A stretch of DNA of 64,000 nt from assembly GCF_012222825.1 (NCBI RefSeq), contig NZ_CP038017.1, forward strand, positions 434,001 to 498,000, written 5' to 3'. Position 1 is the stretch's first letter; each line of letters begins with the position of its first letter. The notes below the pieces were generated by a model. It saw nothing but the letters and a program-made list of their open reading frames with translations. It searched no databases and had not been told where the DNA came from. This document shows, in pieces, positions 16,629-25,323 of the stretch. The position numbers were made by a program, and so were the translations under genes. This DNA comes from Allofrancisella frigidaquae (GTDB lineage Bacteria; Pseudomonadota; Gammaproteobacteria; Francisellales; Francisellaceae).

Positions 16629-17378
16629 ATGATCTCATTAATAATCTTTGGTCTTATTTGTGGTATAGCTCTTGGTTTAACAGGTGGAGGGGGTTCTATA
16701 CTAGCAGTGCCTCTTTTAACTTATGGTGTGGGACTAGACTTCCATAGTGCTATAACCATATCATTATTAGTTGTGGGGTTTACTGCTATTTTTGGACTGG
16801 TTATAAATTTAAAAAATCATGATTTAAATTACTTAGCAGCATTCATTATGATAGTTACAGGTGTAATGTTTGCACCTGTGGGTAGTTATCTTTCTCAAGC
16901 TTTAACTGATCAAACTCTAATGCTTAGTTTCTCTGTACTTATGGTAGTTATAGGTGTTTGGAGTTTAATAAAGTCAAAAATTATCTCTGATACGCATTCT
17001 ATATGTAAGAGTATCGGTATTAGATGCATTACAGCGTTACTTTTAAGTGGAGCTATTGTTGGGACTTTAACAGGTTTTTTTGGAGTTGGAGGAGGGTTTT
17101 TAATTGTTCCAGCTTTGATGTTTATAACAGGCATGCCAATTAAGAGGGCTATTAATACATCACTACTTGTTATTTTTGTAGTTTCAATATCAGGGTTTAT
17201 TTCACACTATGATTTAGACAGTATGAACTGGTACGTAGCAATACTATTTATAGTTGGTAGTGTTACTGGTATGGTTTTATCAACTAAGCTTAAGAAAAAA
17301 CTAAATGATAAAATTTTACAAAAAATATTTGCTATTATGCTGGTTGCATTGGGTCTAGTGATTTATTTTATAAATTAA
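16629..17378 (+). CDS. TSUP (TauE/SafE) transporter of the sulfur operon
   Basis: A 249-residue membrane protein with about eight hydrophobic helices and the two TSUP glycine-rich motifs, LTGGGGSILAVPLL near residue 20 and FFGVGGGFLIVPAL near residue 150. The ATG follows immediately after the dioxygenase stop codon with no gap, so translation is coupled. In BigR-type operons this protein is thought to export sulfite or a related sulfur anion made by the dioxygenase. It ends the operon, convergent with the 2OG oxygenase gene. Confidence 0.88.
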   Translation: MISLIIFGLICGIALGLTGGGGSILAVPLLTYGVGLDFHSAITISLLVVGFTAIFGLVINLKNHDLNYLAAFIMIVTGVMFAPVGSYLSQALTDQTLMLSFSVLMVVIGVWSLIKSKIISDTHSICKSIGIRCITALLLSGAIVGTLTGFFGVGGGFLIVPALMFITGMPIKRAINTSLLVIFVVSISGFISHYDLDSMNWYVAILFIVGSVTGMVLSTKLKKKLNDKILQKIFAIMLVALGLVIYFIN

Positions 17379-17415
17379 AAGATTAAAGCTCTATTATATA
17401 CAATCCCAAATTTAC

Positions 17416-18036
17416 CTAGCTAGTCTTCAACCAACCAGTTATACTGAGCCTTTTAACTTCTGACAAAATAGTCTTAACTTCATGTTCTATTTTTTTACTA
17501 TTGAATATCACTATCTTGCTACAAGCTGGATAGATGTTTAAATTTCCATTTGGAAGATATAACTTAAGTTCGCCACCATAAGATTCTTGCCAAGCATCAT
17601 TTAAATAACACACTATAGATATATTGCGACGATCATCATTTTGGAAAGTATCAAGGTGTTTTTTATAAAAAGCACCTTTGGGGTAAATTGCATAATGGAA
17701 CTCTTTTGTAACGATGCCAGCAAAGCAAGTTTTATTTATATATTCTATAAAGTTATTTATTTTTTGAAAAAATGATTGAGCATGTTTTGTTTCATCTAGC
17801 CAGTAAATAAAATCGCTGCGGATAGATCTTTTAACTGTCTCATTTAGCTTATTACCTATTGCTGATTTTCTAAAACAATCTTCTTGGTAGAGTTGAGCCA
17901 ATTCAGCTGTTAATAGAGAAGTCTCATCTTTAGAAAGCCAATTATCTATGACACAATAACCTTCATTAAAAAAGTCTGTAATAACTTTTTCAAAAAGAGG
18001 ATTTATAGGTAGTAAATTAGACATGAGCATGCCCAA
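17416..18036 (-). CDS. 2-oxoglutarate/Fe(II)-dependent oxygenase (P4H-like)
   Basis: A soluble protein of up to 206 residues with the prolyl-4-hydroxylase-type double-stranded beta-helix. The iron triad is visible as H-x-D in YKKHLDTF (near residue 127) and the distal histidine in KIEHEVKTI, with the 2OG-binding arginine in EVKRLSITGW. Homologs occur widely as 2OG-Fe(II) oxygenases of unknown substrate. The 5'-most start is TTG at 18036; ATG codons at 18030 and 18024 are likelier starts, though no clear ribosome-binding site decides between them. It follows the ycgN-like gene on the same strand. Confidence 0.82.
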   Translation of the reverse strand: MGMLMSNLLPINPLFEKVITDFFNEGYCVIDNWLSKDETSLLTAELAQLYQEDCFRKSAIGNKLNETVKRSIRSDFIYWLDETKHAQSFFQKINNFIEYINKTCFAGIVTKEFHYAIYPKGAFYKKHLDTFQNDDRRNISIVCYLNDAWQESYGGELKLYLPNGNLNIYPACSKIVIFNSKKIEHEVKTILSEVKRLSITGWLKTS

Positions 18037-18075
18037 TAAAGAGTTAGTAAGCGAAGTATATACTAAAAATAAGAA

Positions 18076-18522
18076 TTAGTTATCTAACTTTATTATAAAA
18101 TCATCTAAGTACTCATCCACATCTAGTTCATACTCTGAAATAGCAAAATGTTTAGCTGATTTTTTTTGTTTATGCATTTGTTCAGTTGAGCCAGTATTTA
18201 GATGGTGCCATTCTGGTAGATCCTTACCTTCTAAAAGTAACTTGTAGCTACAAGTGTTTGGTAGCCACTTATAAGCATGACTTTTTAGTTGTTTATAGGT
18301 TAGGTTTATACATTCAGGTACTAGCTGTTTTCTTTTTTCATACATGTAACATTGGCATTTTGATGTATCTAAAAGCTTACAGCTAACCTTAGTGTAGTAG
18401 ACCTCGTCAGTGTCATGATCTTGTAGTTTATTCAAACAACATAATCCACATCTATCACATACAGATTCCCACTGCTCACTAGTCATATCTTTTAACTTAA
18501 TTTCTTGCCACCATTTATGCAT
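18076..18522 (-). CDS. UPF0260 (YcgN) cysteine-cluster protein
   Basis: A 148-residue cytoplasmic protein of the YcgN/UPF0260 family. Conserved cysteines are visible in CDRCGLCCLNKL, the VSCKLLD and KCQCYMYEKR stretch, PECINL, and NTCSYKLL, the pattern expected for the zinc/iron-binding CxxCxxCC family. The conserved LPEWHHL segment is also present. The biochemical role is not established for the family. It lies 39 bp upstream (in transcription) of the 2OG oxygenase gene. Confidence 0.9.
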   Translation of the reverse strand: MHKWWQEIKLKDMTSEQWESVCDRCGLCCLNKLQDHDTDEVYYTKVSCKLLDTSKCQCYMYEKRKQLVPECINLTYKQLKSHAYKWLPNTCSYKLLLEGKDLPEWHHLNTGSTEQMHKQKKSAKHFAISEYELDVDEYLDDFIIKLDN

Positions 18523-18606
18523 ATCAGAATATAGTATGTTTTATTTATTTGTAGAATAGTAAACTAAATTTGGCGAGAAAAATAGTCGTAAAGAGATTTA
18601 AAAATT

Positions 18607-19122
18607 TTAAACGGTTTGTTGTATAGGTTGGTCTAATACTGGCGATACTCCAGTATCAATAAAAATTTGCTGCTGAATCTTGGTGAAAGCATTCTTGTAT
18701 GCTTGAGGATCGACTACAGCAGTTGATTTATGAATCGGAACAGAGCTTTGTTGACTTGGGTTTGGAACAGTTTTATGCACAACAAAGTTTATTCTTATGC
18801 TAGAGTCTTTTTTTGAACCTCTATACTTTTGTATAAATGCTGTAGCTTCAGTGTATTGGGCTTCTTGCCAGAAGTCTACAGTTTGGGTACTCTGTGCTGT
18901 AATTATACCAGTATCAAAGTTTGCATCATGAATAATATATCCAAGGTTTTGCATAACAGTAACCGTAGAATTAAAAGCAGAACGTTTATTAACATTAAAA
19001 ACTTTTGTCTGCATGAGCTGTATTTGTAGCGGAGTAAGGTCTGGTTTTGGCGGTTCTACAACACAGCTAGCTAAAATAATTATCATTAGAAATATGATAG
19101 ATTTAGAAAGTTTTTTTAACAT
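18607..19122 (-). CDS. predicted lipoprotein, unknown function
   Basis: A 171-residue protein with a signal peptide and a lipobox IILASC (cysteine 20), so probably membrane-anchored through a lipidated cysteine. The mature part contains VFNVNKRSAFNSTVTVMQNLGYIIHDANFDTGIITAQST, an arrangement seen in small periplasmic lipoproteins that sense or bridge envelope components. I do not recognise a named family. It lies 13 bp downstream of the BamE-like lipoprotein gene on the same strand, so the two are probably co-expressed. Confidence 0.75.
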   Translation of the reverse strand: MLKKLSKSIIFLMIIILASCVVEPPKPDLTPLQIQLMQTKVFNVNKRSAFNSTVTVMQNLGYIIHDANFDTGIITAQSTQTVDFWQEAQYTEATAFIQKYRGSKKDSSIRINFVVHKTVPNPSQQSSVPIHKSTAVVDPQAYKNAFTKIQQQIFIDTGVSPVLDQPIQQTV

Positions 19123-19135
19123 TTTGCCCTCTTTT

Positions 19136-19534
19136 TTAGAAGCTTGTTGATAGAGATTTGAAGTTTGAAACTACATCATCTTTAAATGTTATTATAATAG
19201 TCATAGTTTTTTGTGATTCCATAAAATCGCTATTTTTAGTAGCTCCACCAACAAGAATAAGAGTTAAAAAACCTTCTTTTTTAGAACTGTTTTGGATAGT
19301 TGCATTTGTCTGATATGTCCAAACTGAATCTCCATCAGCATTCTGAGTTACAATATTTGGTGATCCAAAGGCTTGTATCACTTGCTCTTTTGTTGTTACT
19401 CCTTTTTTCAAAGTTAGCGAAACATTTCCTGATGTATAAGGCGTTTTAGGAAACTCTTGCGAATTATTTGTACTACAAGATGCCAATATAGTAGCTATAA
19501 GCGCTAAAGATATTATATATATAGCTTTTTTCAT
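19136..19534 (-). CDS. small BamE/OmlA-like lipoprotein
   Basis: A 132-residue lipoprotein with lipobox ILASC and mature N-terminus CSTNNSQ. The mature part has the SmpA/OmlA-like pattern LKKGVTTKEQVIQAFGSPN followed by a SVWTY strand, which is the short alpha-beta fold shared by BamE and related envelope lipoproteins. The true BamE may be elsewhere, because the central region here (TNATIQNSSKKEGFLTLILVGG) is different. It is transcribed before the lipoprotein at 18607. Confidence 0.72.
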   Translation of the reverse strand: MKKAIYIISLALIATILASCSTNNSQEFPKTPYTSGNVSLTLKKGVTTKEQVIQAFGSPNIVTQNADGDSVWTYQTNATIQNSSKKEGFLTLILVGGATKNSDFMESQKTMTIIITFKDDVVSNFKSLSTSF

Positions 19535-19778
19535 ATTTTTCGATATAGTTGGTTATTAAAGATCATGGCATTGTATCATACAATTTTAAATAAAGTGTAT
19601 ATTTAAATAGTAAAATAGTGAGACGTGTCAAATAGGTTCAGCATGACATCCTTATTAATGGTTTATATATAATTGTACCTATAAGTTTGTTATGTGTCAC
19701 AACTGCTATATATATTATTGCTAATAAGTTATAATTGTTGACTATTAAGATAACTCGTCAATTAAAATTTTAACTACT

Positions 19779-20204
19779 ATGAAAACTACAGCAAGAGCTA
19801 GAAATAATGCTCGTTTATATACCGTACAAGCTTTATACCAAAAAAAGGTTGCAGATAATACGTTCGATGAATTGAAAGTTCAATATTTCTCTGATAATGC
19901 TGAAAGGCACCAAACAGATTGGAATCTGTTTTATAGACTTATAGATTCTGCAGAGTCGAATGAAGAAACTATACAAGAGCATATAAAACAAAGCTCCAAA
20001 GACGGTATAGATTCAATAAACTATGTTGATTTGGCTGTATTGCAGTCTGCTGTTGCAGAACTTATAGAATGTTTGGAAAATCCATATCAAGTAATTATTA
20101 AAGAATACGTTGAAATAGCTTATAGTATGGGTACAGAAGAAGGGTACAAGTTTGTTAATGCTATGTTACAGAAATTAGCAAAAACTATTAGAGGTGAAGA
20201 ATAA
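19779..20204 (+). CDS. nusB: transcription antitermination factor NusB
   Basis: A 141-residue all-helical protein matching NusB. It has the N-terminal RNA-binding arginine-rich segment (ARARNNARLYTVQALYQ), the central LLxxxLDxxxLxxA-like region (SINYVDLAVLQSAVAEL), and the C-terminal signature VIIKEYVEIAYSMGTEEGYKFVNAMLQKLA. NusB with S10 binds boxA in rRNA leaders. Upstream, TTGTTA at 19687 and TATATT at 19711 could be a promoter. Its 3' end overlaps the convergent amidase gene by 17 bp. Confidence 0.95.
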   Translation: MKTTARARNNARLYTVQALYQKKVADNTFDELKVQYFSDNAERHQTDWNLFYRLIDSAESNEETIQEHIKQSSKDGIDSINYVDLAVLQSAVAELIECLENPYQVIIKEYVEIAYSMGTEEGYKFVNAMLQKLAKTIRGEE

Positions 20205-20958
20205 AATTGTCTTGGGAAGATAAGAAATTAAATTTTTCCCTATGTTGAACCTGCTCGTTTTTATTTAATTCAGCAATAAGTACAGTTTCTTTGTATTCTT
20301 GATAAGCTAATATTCCACCATTATAGTCGACAATCATGCTATCTCCAGCGTAACTGAAGTTTGGATCCTTACCAACTCTGTTACAAGCTACCACATATGC
20401 TTGATTTTCTATAGCCCTAGCTTTAAGTAAAGCTTGCCAATGTTCACGCCGCGATTCAGGCCAGCAAGCTACATTTAGTAAAATATCGTATTCATTATTA
20501 TTACAGTTAAATACGGGGAAGCGTAGATCAAAACAAACTGTAAGAAGTATCTTGAAAGCTTTATATTGGATTATTTTTCGCTGGTTTCCTTTAGTATATT
20601 TTTTGTCTTCACCTGCATATATAAAAAGATGATTTTTATCATACGTGTATACTTCTTTTTCAGAGGTTACAAAATATAATCTGTTAGCAATTTTATTATC
20701 TGCAAATGTTGCTGCACTTCCAACGATAGCAGAGTTTCTATCTTTTACTTGATTGTACATCCAGTTAACAATATCTTCTTGGAAACTAGCTTCATTAGTT
20801 GGGTTCATAATAAAACCAGTATTAAACATCTCAGGTAATACGATTAAGTCCATCTCTTGGTCTAGAGTGGCTATTTTTTGCTCTAGCTTTGTATAGTTTA
20901 ACTCTTTATTACCCCAAATTATATCACTCTGTATTATTGCAACTTTTAGTTTATTCAT
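20188..20958 (-). CDS. carbon-nitrogen hydrolase, omega-amidase (YafV/NIT2 type)
   Basis: A 256-residue nitrilase-superfamily enzyme. The Glu-Lys-Cys triad is visible: E in VLPEMFNTGF, K in YDKNHLF, and C in LTVCFDLRFP. FDLRFP is typical of the YafV/NIT2 omega-amidases, which hydrolyse 2-oxoglutaramate or 2-oxosuccinamate. It lies 34 bp after an aminotransferase of the methionine/glutamine type, whose by-product would be such an omega-amide, so the two genes probably form the glutamine transaminase-omega-amidase pathway used in methionine salvage. Confidence 0.88.
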   Translation of the reverse strand: MNKLKVAIIQSDIIWGNKELNYTKLEQKIATLDQEMDLIVLPEMFNTGFIMNPTNEASFQEDIVNWMYNQVKDRNSAIVGSAATFADNKIANRLYFVTSEKEVYTYDKNHLFIYAGEDKKYTKGNQRKIIQYKAFKILLTVCFDLRFPVFNCNNNEYDILLNVACWPESRREHWQALLKARAIENQAYVVACNRVGKDPNFSYAGDSMIVDYNGGILAYQEYKETVLIAELNKNEQVQHREKFNFLSSQDNFILHL

Positions 20959-20992
20959 GCTCTGTTATTTCCCTAGGTAATGTAGTTTGTTT

Positions 20993-22126
20993 TTAGATTT
21001 TTGAGAGGATTTTTGCTCCTTTTATAATAGCATTGTCTTTTTTAGCAAAGCATAATCTAAGTAAACCATTTTTAGGCTTTTCAAAAAGTGAGGATACTGG
21101 TATTAGTCCAACACCATATTCTGTAATAAGTCTTGTAGCAAACTCACTGTCATTTTCATTACTGATATTGGTATAATCCAGCATCTGAAAAGGTGAACCA
21201 TGCCATTCTAAAAGCTTAAATTGAGAACCTTTTAAATGTTGGCGTAATAAAGAGTTTTGTTTTTTATAAAGTTTATGAAGGTTTTGGTAGTATTCAGGGT
21301 GTTCTAAAATCCCTTCAGCTAAGGCTAGCTGCATAGGGTGGACTGCTGAAAAAGTTGAAAACTGCTTTACTGCCAAAATATTTTTTATAATTTCACTAGG
21401 GGCTATTGCAATTCCTAAACGCCATCCTGTTAGATTATAAGTTTTACCAAGAGATTGTAACACTATTAGTTTATCTCTAAGTCCAGGAATTTCTAAAGCA
21501 CTAGTAAAAACTTCACCAGCATAAATATGCTCATAAACTTCATCAGCTATAACTAAGATATTCTTATCTTTAATGATTTTAGCAAATTCTAAATATTCCT
21601 CTTTTGAGATAACACTTCCCATAGGATTGTGAGGAGAGTTAAGAATAATGATTTTAGTTTTATCGGTAATTGCATTTGCTAGAGCTTGTAAATCTATTTT
21701 TCCATCTGACAGTAAGTTTAGTCTTATTGGTTTGCCTTGGTTGAGTTTTGTTAACCCAACGTAAGCATCAAATACAGGGTCAAACATTATTACTTCATCG
21801 CCTTTTTCTACATATGCTGTAATAGCTGCAAATAGCCCCTCGATAGCCCCAACTGTAATAGCGACATTATCGATGCCTATATCTACGTCATAACAACTTT
21901 TGGTCTTTTGAATTACAGCTTTACGTAATACTAAGGTACCAGGAATTGGTGAATATTGGTTTTTACCTTGTTGCATGTAAAAGTTTGTACGATCAATTAA
22001 CCATTCTGGAGTATCAAAATCAGGCGCTCCTTGGGTAAAACTAATTGCATTATACTCAGCTGCCATTACAGCAAATTTTCCATATACGGACGGTGAGGTG
22101 TCAATGTATGATTTTGGCTGGATCAT
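20993..22126 (-). CDS. class I/II aminotransferase (methionine/glutamine type, YbdL/MtnE-like)
   Basis: A 377-residue PLP-dependent fold-type I aminotransferase. Landmarks are FTQGAPDFDTPEWL at the N-terminus, the NSPHNPMG motif, ADEVYEH, and the PLP lysine in QSLGKTYNLTGWRLG. The N-terminal FxQGxPDF signature and coupling with an omega-amidase gene indicate the YbdL/kynurenine aminotransferase subgroup, which uses glutamine or methionine to aminate 2-oxo-4-methylthiobutanoate. The upstream 170 bp to proS contain a short inverted repeat (TTCCA/TGGAA near 22222-22241) but no strong promoter. Confidence 0.88.
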   Translation of the reverse strand: MIQPKSYIDTSPSVYGKFAVMAAEYNAISFTQGAPDFDTPEWLIDRTNFYMQQGKNQYSPIPGTLVLRKAVIQKTKSCYDVDIGIDNVAITVGAIEGLFAAITAYVEKGDEVIMFDPVFDAYVGLTKLNQGKPIRLNLLSDGKIDLQALANAITDKTKIIILNSPHNPMGSVISKEEYLEFAKIIKDKNILVIADEVYEHIYAGEVFTSALEIPGLRDKLIVLQSLGKTYNLTGWRLGIAIAPSEIIKNILAVKQFSTFSAVHPMQLALAEGILEHPEYYQNLHKLYKKQNSLLRQHLKGSQFKLLEWHGSPFQMLDYTNISNENDSEFATRLITEYGVGLIPVSSLFEKPKNGLLRLCFAKKDNAIIKGAKILSKI

Positions 22127-22298
22127 AATTATTAAAGTGGAGTTGGGTTTATTAGAAGTATACTGGTATTTTAAGTTTGGTCAAATAGGGTATAGTTAAT
22201 CCGAGTAAACAATATAGAAAAATGCTTGTCATTCCAAACTTACGATCTGGAACCTACTTACTACAGCTATAAGCTTAGCTTTAACTTTTAAACACAAC

Positions 22299-24020
22299 TT
22301 AGCTGGAATAACTATAGTAATAGACTTTTAGAATTTCTTTTAATTGTTCAATAGAGATTTCTTGTTTTTCTTGAGTTTTACGGTTTTTATATTCAATTAA
22401 ATTTTGCTCAAGAAGTCTATCACCAATTATTACATGGTGAGAGCAACCAATCAAATCAGCATCAGCAAACATTACTCCTGGGCGATTGCCACGATCATCT
22501 AAGAGTACGTCTATTCCATTGGAAATTAGGTCTTGATAAAGTTTATCAGCAACTTCTTTTACCTGCGCAGATTTGTTGTAATTGATAGGCAATATAGTTA
22601 CTAGAAATGGGGTTATAGCTTCTGGCCAGATGATTCCTTTATCGTCGTGAGATTGTTCTATTGCTGCAGCTATAACCCGGGATACACCAAATCCATAACA
22701 GCCCATTAACATAGGTTTAGATTTGCCATCTTGCCCAATAATATTAGCATTCATCGGTTTAGAATAAACATCCTCAAGTTCAAAAATATGGCCAACCTCT
22801 ATACCATTAGTTAATTCTAAGGTACCTTTACCATCCGGTGAGATATCGCCAGCAACTACATTTCTAATATCAGCAACCTGATAGTTCGTTACATCTTTAT
22901 CCCAGTTTACATTTTTAAGATGATAATCGTCCTCATTAGCACCACAACATAGATCTGTAATTGCTACAGCACTGTAATCAGCAATTATCGGAATAGGGCA
23001 ATTATTTATACCAAGTGAACCAGGGTTAGCATTAAAAATTGAGAAAATCTCTTCCTTTGTGGCTAAAGTATACGGTGCTACTATTTGCTCTAGTTTATTT
23101 ATTTTAGTTTCATTAAGTTCGTGATCACCACGTATCACTAACGCAAAAAAATTGTTTTTAGCATCTTTGATAATCATAGTTTTTACGGTTTGTTTAATAT
23201 CAAAGTCCATCTTCTTACATAGGCTTTCAATAGTTTTGATATCAGGAGTATAAATCTTTTTTATAGGATTCTTAGAAACTTCTTTTTTACTAAAATCTGG
23301 TTTTGCATAAGTTGCTAGCTCAATATTCGCTGCATAATCACTACTATTACTGTAGCAAATAATATCTTCACCAGCGTTTGCTAGAACTTGAAATTCATGA
23401 CTATTATCACCACCTATAGCACCTGTATCTGCTTTTACAGGACGATATTCTAAACCGATTTTGTCCAAAATATTACAGTAAGTTTGATACATTTGTTGAT
23501 AAGTAGTATGTAAGCATTGGCTATTTTCATGAAAAGAGTAAGCATCTTTCATAATAAATTCACGAGCACGCATCACACCAAAACGAGGACGGATTTCATC
23601 TCTGAACTTTGTTTGGATTTGATATAGGTTTAAAGGTAGCTGCTTATAACTTTTGATCGTATCTCTAGCCATATCTACAATAGGCTCCTCATGGGTTGGA
23701 CCATAGCAAAAATCTCTATCATGCCTATCTTTTAGTTTTAGAAGCTCAGGACCAAACTTACTCCAACGATGAGTTTCTTGTAAAAGTTCAGAAGGTAACA
23801 CACTTGGTAATAGTAATTCGCTAGCTCCTGATTTATTCATTTCTTGACGAACAATGTCTTGGATTTTTTGTAGTACTTTTAGCCCAACTGGTAGCCAAGT
23901 ATATATTCCAGACGCAAGTTTTTTGATTAAGCCCGCTTTTAGCATGTATTGGTGACTAATAAGTACAGCTTCTTTAGGTAGCTCTTTTGTAGTAGTAATA
24001 ATAGTTTGAGATGCTTTCAT
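22299..24020 (-). CDS. proS: prolyl-tRNA synthetase
   Basis: Charges tRNA-Pro. The 573-residue length and order match bacterial-type ProRS: class II motif 1 region (KASGAS-type ...[16 protein letters not shown]), motif 2 ([27 protein letters not shown]), the editing insertion between motifs 2 and 3, motif 3 ([17 protein letters not shown]) and the C-terminal anticodon-binding domain. Upstream on the minus strand, TATAAT at 24060-24055 lies 35 bp from the start. The leader region beyond contains large hairpins. Single-gene transcript likely. Confidence 0.97.
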   Translation of the reverse strand: MKASQTIITTTKELPKEAVLISHQYMLKAGLIKKLASGIYTWLPVGLKVLQKIQDIVRQEMNKSGASELLLPSVLPSELLQETHRWSKFGPELLKLKDRHDRDFCYGPTHEEPIVDMARDTIKSYKQLPLNLYQIQTKFRDEIRPRFGVMRAREFIMKDAYSFHENSQCLHTTYQQMYQTYCNILDKIGLEYRPVKADTGAIGGDNSHEFQVLANAGEDIICYSNSSDYAANIELATYAKPDFSKKEVSKNPIKKIYTPDIKTIESLCKKMDFDIKQTVKTMIIKDAKNNFFALVIRGDHELNETKINKLEQIVAPYTLATKEEIFSIFNANPGSLGINNCPIPIIADYSAVAITDLCCGANEDDYHLKNVNWDKDVTNYQVADIRNVVAGDISPDGKGTLELTNGIEVGHIFELEDVYSKPMNANIIGQDGKSKPMLMGCYGFGVSRVIAAAIEQSHDDKGIIWPEAITPFLVTILPINYNKSAQVKEVADKLYQDLISNGIDVLLDDRGNRPGVMFADADLIGCSHHVIIGDRLLEQNLIEYKNRKTQEKQEISIEQLKEILKVYYYSYSS

Positions 24021-24084
24021 GAATTGTTGAATTTATAATAATTCGTGTTCATGAATTATAGCAAAAAACAACTATAAAATATAA

Positions 24085-24155
24085 GGAAAAAAGACTTATG
24101 ATAGATGCAAGTCAGGAGATATGAGAATTGAGGGGAAACTTACATCTATCAAGAG
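24085..24155 (-). terminator. large hairpin plus T-run on the minus strand (terminator or attenuator)
   Basis: Arms at 24095-24112 and 24138-24155 pair over 18 positions with few mismatches; the core is GATAGATGCAAGT against ACTTACATCTATC. The loop is about 25 nt. Read on the minus strand the hairpin is followed by TCTTTTTTCC, so it resembles a Rho-independent terminator about 65 nt before the proS start. It could end an RNA coming from the tRNA-Asn side. Confidence 0.55.
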
Positions 24156-24163
24156 TCGTTATA

Positions 24164-24218
24164 AAATTAAACCTTATTTAAGTTAAGTGTGTAAGTGTAA
24201 TAAATTAAGGTTTAATTT
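24164..24218. repeat. A/T-rich inverted repeat
   Basis: AAATTAAACCTTA at 24164-24176 is perfectly inverted at 24206-24218 (TAAGGTTTAATTT), and the pairing continues with one mismatch to about 17 bp, loop about 21 nt. On the plus strand it is followed by a T-rich tail. Confidence 0.55.
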
Positions 24219-24644
24219 ATTTTATTAATTATACATATTTAAAATTATAAATCAATATTTAAAAAATAAACTTTACATTTTTTATACCTGCACCGTCATA
24301 ACTTTAGCTCAAATGTAAAATTGTAACCTTAAAGTCCTAAAAATAGTTAAAGAAACTGTTATAAGCTTGGAATTAGACAAGATGGTAACAAGGCAACAAT
24401 ATTTTAACGTGGTTAGAAACATGTAATTTTAGTTTACAACCGCCCTTTAAAAGAGAGTTCCAGTTGTGTTTATTAGGTTTGTGAAATTTAAATAAATCAA
24501 AAGGAACTAAAACTAGCTATAGACGTTTAACTTTACTTGGAGAAAATTTAGGGTCATCTGGCATTCATAGCTTAAAAAAGGAGGAGATAAATATAAAAAC
24601 CAGAAGACTCTAAATGTAAACTTTTCATGAGAAAGTGAAATTTT

Positions 24645-24720
24645 TGGCTCCCCGAGACGGACTTGAACCGCCGACCAATTGATTAACAGTCAACTGCTCT
24701 ACCGACTGAGCTATCGGGGA
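24645..24720 (-). tRNA. tRNA-Asn (anticodon GTT)
   Basis: A 76-nt cloverleaf on the minus strand. It has acceptor TCCCCGA/TCGGGGA, D-arm GCTCAGTCGGTAGAGC, anticodon loop CTGTTAA with anticodon GTT, T-arm with GGTTCAAGTCC, discriminator G and an encoded CCA. Confidence 0.95.
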
Positions 24721-24906
24721 ACAACATGGAGTATTCTATAACCATTTACTTGTACTGTCAATATATATTTTGTTTTTTTAAACATTTTTTATGTATTTAA
24801 TATCCAACTATAATTTTGGGAAAGCTATAAAGTTTATAAGCTTTATTGTTTGTGTTAATATTAGCAAATTATTTATTTTAAGGTTCTAGAGAAGCCAATA
24901 GCACAA

Positions 24907-25323
24907 ATGCAAAATCAAGTTATTCAAAGACAACAAGATTTAGTTGAAGAATTATCCTTTTTTGAAGACTGGGAAGATAAGTATGATTATATAATATCTT
25001 TAGGGAAGCAACTAACCCATTTTCCAGAGGAGAAAAAAGTGCAACAAAACCTTGTCAAAGGATGTCAATCGCAAGTTTGGTTTGATAGCGATATAATAGA
25101 TGATAGGTTACACTTTATAGCTACAAGTGATGCTTTGATTGTTTCTGGTTTAATAGGGTTGCTTCTTAGGGTTTATAATGATTCAAAGCCTAGTGATATA
25201 TTACAATCAACCACAGACTTTATAAAAGAAATAGGCTTTGGTAGTAATTTGAGCGCTACTAGAGTAAATGGACTAAAGTCTATGCTAGACTATATATATT
25301 CACAGGCACTTAAACACCAGTAA
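24907..25323 (+). CDS. sufE: SufE-family sulfur acceptor protein
   Basis: A 138-residue SufE-fold protein that accepts persulfide from a cysteine desulfurase for Fe-S cluster assembly. The acceptor is C53 in VKGCQSQVW, and the family segments EDWEDKYDYIISLGKQL and SGLIGLLLRVYND are present. Its stop is followed immediately by the hemD ATG, so it is the first gene of a sufE-hemD-hemX-hemY-gloB run. No suf or isc desulfurase gene adjoins it. Confidence 0.92.
   Translation: MQNQVIQRQQDLVEELSFFEDWEDKYDYIISLGKQLTHFPEEKKVQQNLVKGCQSQVWFDSDIIDDRLHFIATSDALIVSGLIGLLLRVYNDSKPSDILQSTTDFIKEIGFGSNLSATRVNGLKSMLDYIYSQALKHQ

Larger units (their letters stand above)
24021..24644. other. 624-bp noncoding, hairpin-rich region between proS and tRNA-Asn
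   Basis: No convincing gene. On the minus strand it carries the proS -10 box (24060-24055), a large hairpin with a T-run (24085-24155) and a second A/T-rich hairpin (24164-24218). Between 24560 and 24610 there is a strong orphan ribosome-binding site, AAGGAGGAGATAAAT, without a usable start codon, similar to the leader before the PRC-barrel gene, so a decayed small gene is possible. Confidence 0.5.

Noticed and set aside
24590-24760. Minus/plus-strand reading with the phrase APRDGLEPP near tRNA-Asn
   Set aside because: This is the usual spurious translation across a tRNA gene, not a protein.
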